Positions 60,097 to 64,000 of a stretch of DNA of 64,000 bases are shown in pieces (within the stretch, counting starts at the first letter, position 1; each line of letters begins with the position of its first letter). A model generated the notes under the pieces. It saw only the letters and a list, made by a program, of their open reading frames with translations. It was not told where the DNA came from and searched no databases. Position numbers and translations under genes: made by a program. Location: contig NZ_JBNPXQ010000010.1 of NCBI RefSeq assembly GCF_050433225.1, forward strand, positions 103,996-167,995, read 5' to 3'. The DNA comes from Sphingomonas_D zeicaulis (lineage in GTDB: Bacteria > Pseudomonadota > Alphaproteobacteria > Sphingomonadales > Sphingomonadaceae).

Positions 60097-63006
60097 ATGG
60101 AAGATCCGTTTCGACTGCTTTCGAATCGTCGCGGCATGGTGTCTGCGCTGGCGCTGAGCATGGGCTTTTTGATGGCGGCGACGCCCGCCTTCGCACAGGC
60201 CGACGCCGCGCCGCAGGACGCGCAAGGCGAGGCGGAGACTGCGCCGCCAGAGGCCCCGCCGTCGACCGCCGAAGACATCGTGGTCATGGGTTTCCGCCAG
60301 TCGCTCACCAACGCGCTGGCGATCAAGCGGCAAGAAGTCGGGGTCGTCGATGCCATCACGGCCGAGGACATCGGCAAATTTCCCGACTCGAACCTCGCGG
60401 AATCGATGCAGCGCCTGCCCGGCGTCGCCATCACCCGCGGCGATGGCGGCGAGGGCCGCACCATCTCGGTGCGCGGGCTCGGTGCGCAATTCACCCGCGT
60501 TCGCCTCAACGGCATGGAAGGCGCGAGCTCGACCGGATCGTCGGATATCCGCTCCGGCTATGTCTCCTCGCGCTCGTTCGATTTCAGTGCCTTCGCGTCC
60601 GAGCTGTTCAGCTCGCTGTCGGTGCGCAAGACCAGTTCGGCGGATGTCGAGGAAGGTTCGCTCGGCGCGACCGTCGACCTGCAGACGCCGCGGCCGCTCG
60701 ACCTGAAGGAAGACTTCACCTTGTCGGCCAGCGCGCAGGGCACCTATGACGATCTGCGCGAGCGCGTCAGCCCGCGCTTCACCGGGCTGATCTCCAAGAA
60801 GTTCCTCGATGGCACGCTCGGCATTTCGGGCTCGATCGCCTACACCCGGCGCTATACGCGCGAGGAAGGCTATTCGGCGATCGACGTCATCCAGGGCAGC
60901 CTCAACCGCTTCTGCTCGCCGATCGGCTATACACCGCAAAGCCCCGGCAACAGCGCGACCAACGGCTCCAATGCCGCCAATTGCTCGACGGGCAATCCGC
61001 GGCTGCCGAACACGCCGACCAATGCGGCCAATTATGCGCTGGTCGATAATGCCGGCACCTTCATCCCGCGCAGCCCGCGCCTGATCCGTTCGGACCAGGA
61101 TTATTCGCGTCTCGGTGCCACCCTGACCCTGGAAGCGCAGCCGTCCGATCGCACCCGCGTCGCGCTCGACGGTCTGTTCTCGCGCTATGACGTGACGCGC
61201 AGCGACCAGACGATCACCGCCATCTCCTTCTCGCGCAACGCCGGCCAGCACGGCAGCGCCGAAACCTCGGTGCTCGATGCCGTCCGCGCGGACGATGGCA
61301 CCTTGACCTATGGCCTGTTCAACGGCGTCGACATCACCAACGATCTCACGCTGACCAAATTCACCACCACCTTTAGCCAGATCAACCTCAGCGCCTCGCA
61401 CGATTTCGGCGGTGTGAAGCTCGATGGCTATGTCGGCATGTCGCGCACGATCATCAACCGGCCGATGCGCACCCAGATCGGCATCTTCAACAACAATGTG
61501 AACGGGTTCTCCTTCGATTTCCGCGATGGCGGGCGCATCCCCGACATCAACTGGGGTTTCGACGTCACCAACCCGGCGAGCTACACCTTCGCGCCGCCGC
61601 TGGCCGACAACACGACGCGCGGCACGCTGGCGCTGACCCGCGGGCGCGATGAGACCAACAACACCACTGCCGAACTCAATGCGAGCTGGGATGTCTTCGA
61701 TGGCGTCAAGCTGCGCGCCGGCGCGCAGTATCGCCAGTCCGAATATGAGACGCTCAGCCGCAGCCGCGTGACGCAGAATCTTGCGCCGCTACTCCCCGCG
61801 GGCACGTCGATGGCGGATCTCACCTCGCCGCTCACCGGCTTCGGCAGCTCGCTGCCCGGTTCGACGATCTCGGGCTGGGCAGCGCCGGACTATGACAAAT
61901 TTGATTCGGTGCTCGGCTTCTCGAGCGAGAGCGGGATCTACGCGTTTCAGACGACCACCGACGGTAGCCTCAAGGAAACGATCAAGTCGGCCTATGGCAT
62001 GATCGAGTTCGATACAGCTGCGCTGCCGGTGCGGCTGCGTGGCAATGTCGGCGTGCGCTACGTTCATACCGACCAGGTCGGGCAGGGCGCGCTGGCCGGT
62101 GCACCGCTGACGCTGTCGCGCAGCTATGAGGATTGGCTGCCCTCGGCGACGGTGGTGGCGGACATCACCGACAATCTCATCCTGCGCGCCGCCGCCGCCA
62201 AGGTGATGACGCGCCCCGAACTGTCGGACCTGTTGCCGGGATCGGTGTCGATCGCGCTCAACACCCGCACCGTATCGAGCGGCAATTTCCTGCTTGAGCC
62301 GATCCGCGCCAAGACGGCGGACGTCTCGCTCGAATATTATATCGGCCGCAGCGGCATCGTCTCGGTCGGCGCCTTCTATAAGGATATCGACACCTTCATC
62401 CAGACGCTCCAGCGCAACATCCCCTTCGGCGAAACCGGGCTGCCGCTATCGCTGCTGGCGGGATCCGACAATGACGCGAACACGATCTTCACCGTATCCA
62501 ACAAGACCAACACGCCGGGCGGTCCGCTGAAGGGCATCGAACTCAACGGCCAGCTCGGTCTTGATTTCCTGCCCGGCTTCCTGTCGAATCTCGGCGTGCT
62601 CGCGAACTACACGTATGTGGATTCGAAGATCACCTATTGCACCAACACCACCTGCACGACGACGGTGCGCAACGACCTCGTCAACCTCTCCAAGAACGCC
62701 TTTAACGGCACGATCTATTATGAGGATGACAAGTTCAGCATCCGCGCCAGCGGCTCCTACCGCGACAAGTTCCTGCTCCGTGTCCCTTCGGGTCGCGCGG
62801 GCAGCGACGTGCAGGGCAATATCTCCGCTTTCTTCGTCGATGCCACCGCCTCCTACCAGGTCACCCCGCAGATCCGGGTGACGGTGGAAGCGCAGAACCT
62901 GACCAATCAGGAACTCGGCTTCTACATGGACTCCGCGCGCGAGAACCCGCTCTACAGTTCCTACAGCGGGCGCAAGTTCAGCGCCGGCGTGGCGGTTCGC
63001 TTCTGA
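60097..63006 (+). CDS. TonB-dependent receptor for a plant polysaccharide fragment
   Basis: A 969-residue receptor of the long alpha-proteobacterial/xanthomonad type: signal peptide (ALALSMGFLMAATPAFAQ), TonB-box-like DIVVMGFRQSL, a plug with TAEDIGKFPDSNLAESMQR and PGVAITRGDGGEGRTISVRG, then a large barrel ending AGVAVRF. ATG 60097 follows GGGGGAGG; the longer frame from 59944 runs through the promoter. Pairing with GH28 suggests import of oligogalacturonides. A strong terminator follows. Confidence 0.93.
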   Translation: MEDPFRLLSNRRGMVSALALSMGFLMAATPAFAQADAAPQDAQGEAETAPPEAPPSTAEDIVVMGFRQSLTNALAIKRQEVGVVDAITAEDIGKFPDSNLAESMQRLPGVAITRGDGGEGRTISVRGLGAQFTRVRLNGMEGASSTGSSDIRSGYVSSRSFDFSAFASELFSSLSVRKTSSADVEEGSLGATVDLQTPRPLDLKEDFTLSASAQGTYDDLRERVSPRFTGLISKKFLDGTLGISGSIAYTRRYTREEGYSAIDVIQGSLNRFCSPIGYTPQSPGNSATNGSNAANCSTGNPRLPNTPTNAANYALVDNAGTFIPRSPRLIRSDQDYSRLGATLTLEAQPSDRTRVALDGLFSRYDVTRSDQTITAISFSRNAGQHGSAETSVLDAVRADDGTLTYGLFNGVDITNDLTLTKFTTTFSQINLSASHDFGGVKLDGYVGMSRTIINRPMRTQIGIFNNNVNGFSFDFRDGGRIPDINWGFDVTNPASYTFAPPLADNTTRGTLALTRGRDETNNTTAELNASWDVFDGVKLRAGAQYRQSEYETLSRSRVTQNLAPLLPAGTSMADLTSPLTGFGSSLPGSTISGWAAPDYDKFDSVLGFSSESGIYAFQTTTDGSLKETIKSAYGMIEFDTAALPVRLRGNVGVRYVHTDQVGQGALAGAPLTLSRSYEDWLPSATVVADITDNLILRAAAAKVMTRPELSDLLPGSVSIALNTRTVSSGNFLLEPIRAKTADVSLEYYIGRSGIVSVGAFYKDIDTFIQTLQRNIPFGETGLPLSLLAGSDNDANTIFTVSNKTNTPGGPLKGIELNGQLGLDFLPGFLSNLGVLANYTYVDSKITYCTNTTCTTTVRNDLVNLSKNAFNGTIYYEDDKFSIRASGSYRDKFLLRVPSGRAGSDVQGNISAFFVDATASYQVTPQIRVTVEAQNLTNQELGFYMDSARENPLYSSYSGRKFSAGVAVRF

Positions 63007-63015
63007 TCCTCCCTG

Positions 63016-63045
63016 GGGCCTGCCTTATCGGCAGGCCCTTTTTTT
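63016..63045 (+). terminator. Rho-independent terminator after the TonB receptor
   Basis: Perfect 9-bp stem GGGCCTGCC / GGCAGGCCC, loop TTATC, followed by seven T residues. A textbook intrinsic terminator 10 bp past the stop codon. Confidence 0.93.
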
Positions 63046-63366
63046 CTATGCGCCACGATCCTCGCGAAACCGGTCGAGCTGATGCATGCGTTCGTGGAGG
63101 ATCGTCACGATGCCGACGGCCCCGTCAGACAGCAGGCGCCAGTAGATATAATGGTGCTGGTACCGGGCATAATGGCCATCGATCTCGAATTCGGCCGGGA
63201 TCGCGCGCCAGATGATGTCGCGTGCCGCGATCCTGTCGAAACAATCGAATAGGCCGCGGATATAGGCTTCGGCCTGATCCTCGCCCCATCGGCTTCGCGT
63301 GTAGGCGTAGATCTCGTCGATGCGACCGCTCGCGATCGTCGAGACGCGAAAGCGATGCCCGCTCAA
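63046..63366 (-). CDS. parE: ParE/RelE-type toxin
   Basis: A 106-residue protein of the ParE/RelE superfamily: IDEIYAYTRSRWGEDQAEAY near the N-terminus and the C-terminal VTILHERMHQLDRF. ParE relatives poison gyrase, RelE relatives cut ribosome-bound mRNA; the Trp-Gly-containing N-terminal segment favours ParE. It overlaps the antitoxin gene by ATGA. Confidence 0.88.
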   Translation of the reverse strand: MSGHRFRVSTIASGRIDEIYAYTRSRWGEDQAEAYIRGLFDCFDRIAARDIIWRAIPAEFEIDGHYARYQHHYIYWRLLSDGAVGIVTILHERMHQLDRFREDRGA

Positions 63367-63620
63367 GACCGGCGCGCGCGCGCGATGACGGAATCAGCAT
63401 CCAGTTCACTGAAGCTCTTCTCGGGCGCAGCGAAGGCGCGCGTCAATTCGGCCTTCAATCGTCCGAACTGCTCCTCCTCGAACCGCGCCTTGTCGCGACG
63501 GATCAGATCGCGGACATATTCGCTGACATTCTCGTAGCTGCCCGTCTCACCGACATTGGCTGCCACGAAATCGCCGAGCGGTCCGCTGATGCGCACGTTG
63601 AGGGTAATCGGCTTATTCAT
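63363..63620 (-). CDS. parD: ParD-type antitoxin (ribbon-helix-helix)
   Basis: An 85-residue antitoxin: N-terminal beta-strand ITLNVRISG and helices ENVSEYVRDLIRRD form a ribbon-helix-helix DNA-binding fold; the charged C-terminus should bind the toxin. ATG 63620 is fixed by AGGAGG upstream. Expected to repress its own promoter together with the toxin. Confidence 0.88.
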   Translation of the reverse strand: MNKPITLNVRISGPLGDFVAANVGETGSYENVSEYVRDLIRRDKARFEEEQFGRLKAELTRAFAAPEKSFSELDADSVIARARRS

Positions 63621-64000
63621 GAGCGGCCTCCTGTAACAATAATAAGGAATATTGTGGACGGCGACAAGCTGCCCCAGGGCAGCCCAGGTCAACCGATGCG
63701 CGGCTACGGGGGCAGCGACCGGCGTGGGCAAGGCGAATCATGGCGCTCGTCGTGCGGTGAATCGGCGGGCGGCCAGTAATGGCGGCGTTTTGGGCTGCAA
63801 CGATGGTGTTCACTGCTCTGGTCAGGCCATCGCGATTCGCATCGGGTTGGCCGGGCCTGCGATTCCCAAAGCGGCCTAAAACGCCGAAATTGCTGAGCTT
63901 TTGTGGGTCTGTGCAACAAAATTGCAAAAAGGCGTTGACCGGTGGGAACCGTCTCCATATATGCCCTTTCACCGCAGCGGGGCGCCACACTGGCTCCTGC
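63621..64000. other. Non-coding right edge with promoter
   Basis: No convincing gene. The start holds the AT-rich ParDE promoter region (around 63635-63655, including AATAATAAGGAATATT); the end holds a consensus-like promoter reading rightward (63935-63963). Confidence 0.55.
63935..63963 (+). promoter_or_regulatory. Consensus-like sigma-70 promoter reading out of the window
   Basis: TTGACC (63935-63940), a 17-base spacer and TATATG (63958-63963). Box quality and spacing are close to ideal. No gene starts before the right edge, so a highly transcribed unit, for example a stable RNA, may lie beyond it. Confidence 0.65.

Noticed and set aside
60061..61401. 446-residue minus-strand frame opposite the third TonB receptor
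   Set aside because: Shadow frame; contradicts the receptor plug domain on the plus strand.
1..64000. tRNA or rRNA genes
   Set aside because: None recognised by eye on either strand; a covariance-model scan would settle it.

Overview
The window (about 64 kb) looks like accessory and semi-core chromosome or megaplasmid DNA of a sphingomonad (Alphaproteobacteria, Sphingomonadaceae). The grounds are high GC, three large TonB-dependent receptors, a carbazole-type Rieske/meta-cleavage pathway, ArdC/DUF2958 genes of the sort found on sphingomonad mobile DNA, and frequent ATGA stop/start overlaps. The genus is an inference.

Layout. (1) 0.65-2.95 kb and 22.6-24.9 kb hold two direct copies of a ~2.3-kb unit carrying an ArdC-like zinc protein gene and a DUF2958 gene. 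The second ardC copy is broken by a 7-bp tandem duplication. (2) Between the copies, 3.2-22.2 kb, lies a type I secretion/RTX locus: ABC exporter, HlyD-type adaptor, Sel1-like protein, a second lipoprotein, a 4,526-residue RTX protein and a HlyC-like acyltransferase. (3) 24.9-42.6 kb is a catabolic island. It has a carbazole-dioxygenase-like Rieske oxygenase, its ferredoxin and ferredoxin reductase, a LigAB-type extradiol dioxygenase, a meta-cleavage hydrolase, hydratase, aldolase and acetaldehyde dehydrogenase. It also carries a flavin monooxygenase, cupin, aspartate-dehydrogenase-like protein, asparaginase, gamma-glutamyltransferase and a TonB receptor. Most promoter regions carry variants of one operator, TGTATGAC-N-GTCATACA, probably read by the GntR regulator encoded inside the island. 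A VapBC module sits within it.

(4) A truncated ECF sigma gene (42.6-43.0 kb) marks the right edge of the island. (5) 43.2-50.1 kb is a tight operon joining an SPFH/SHOCT protein, two DUF4178 zinc-ribbon proteins, a 46-residue membrane peptide, a DUF350 protein, a membrane-embedded spermidine-synthase-like enzyme, an exported flavin amine oxidase-like protein and S-adenosylmethionine decarboxylase. I read it as a membrane-associated polyamine system and the least described unit here. (6) 50.1-51.1 and 57.7-58.6 kb are two graveyards of fatty-acid/CoA and redox gene fragments. Between them are a secreted M14 peptidase, a TonB receptor and an Lrp/AsnC regulator. (7) 58.6-63.0 kb is a pectin-type pair (GH28 enzyme and TonB receptor), followed by a ParDE module and a consensus-like promoter reading out of the right edge.

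How it works together: the catabolic genes form a full route from a ring-hydroxylated aromatic to pyruvate and acetyl-CoA, with uptake and amide-bond hydrolysis apparently under the same operator. The RTX locus has its own exporter and activator but no TolC. The polyamine operon carries both aminopropyl donor formation and aminopropyl transfer.
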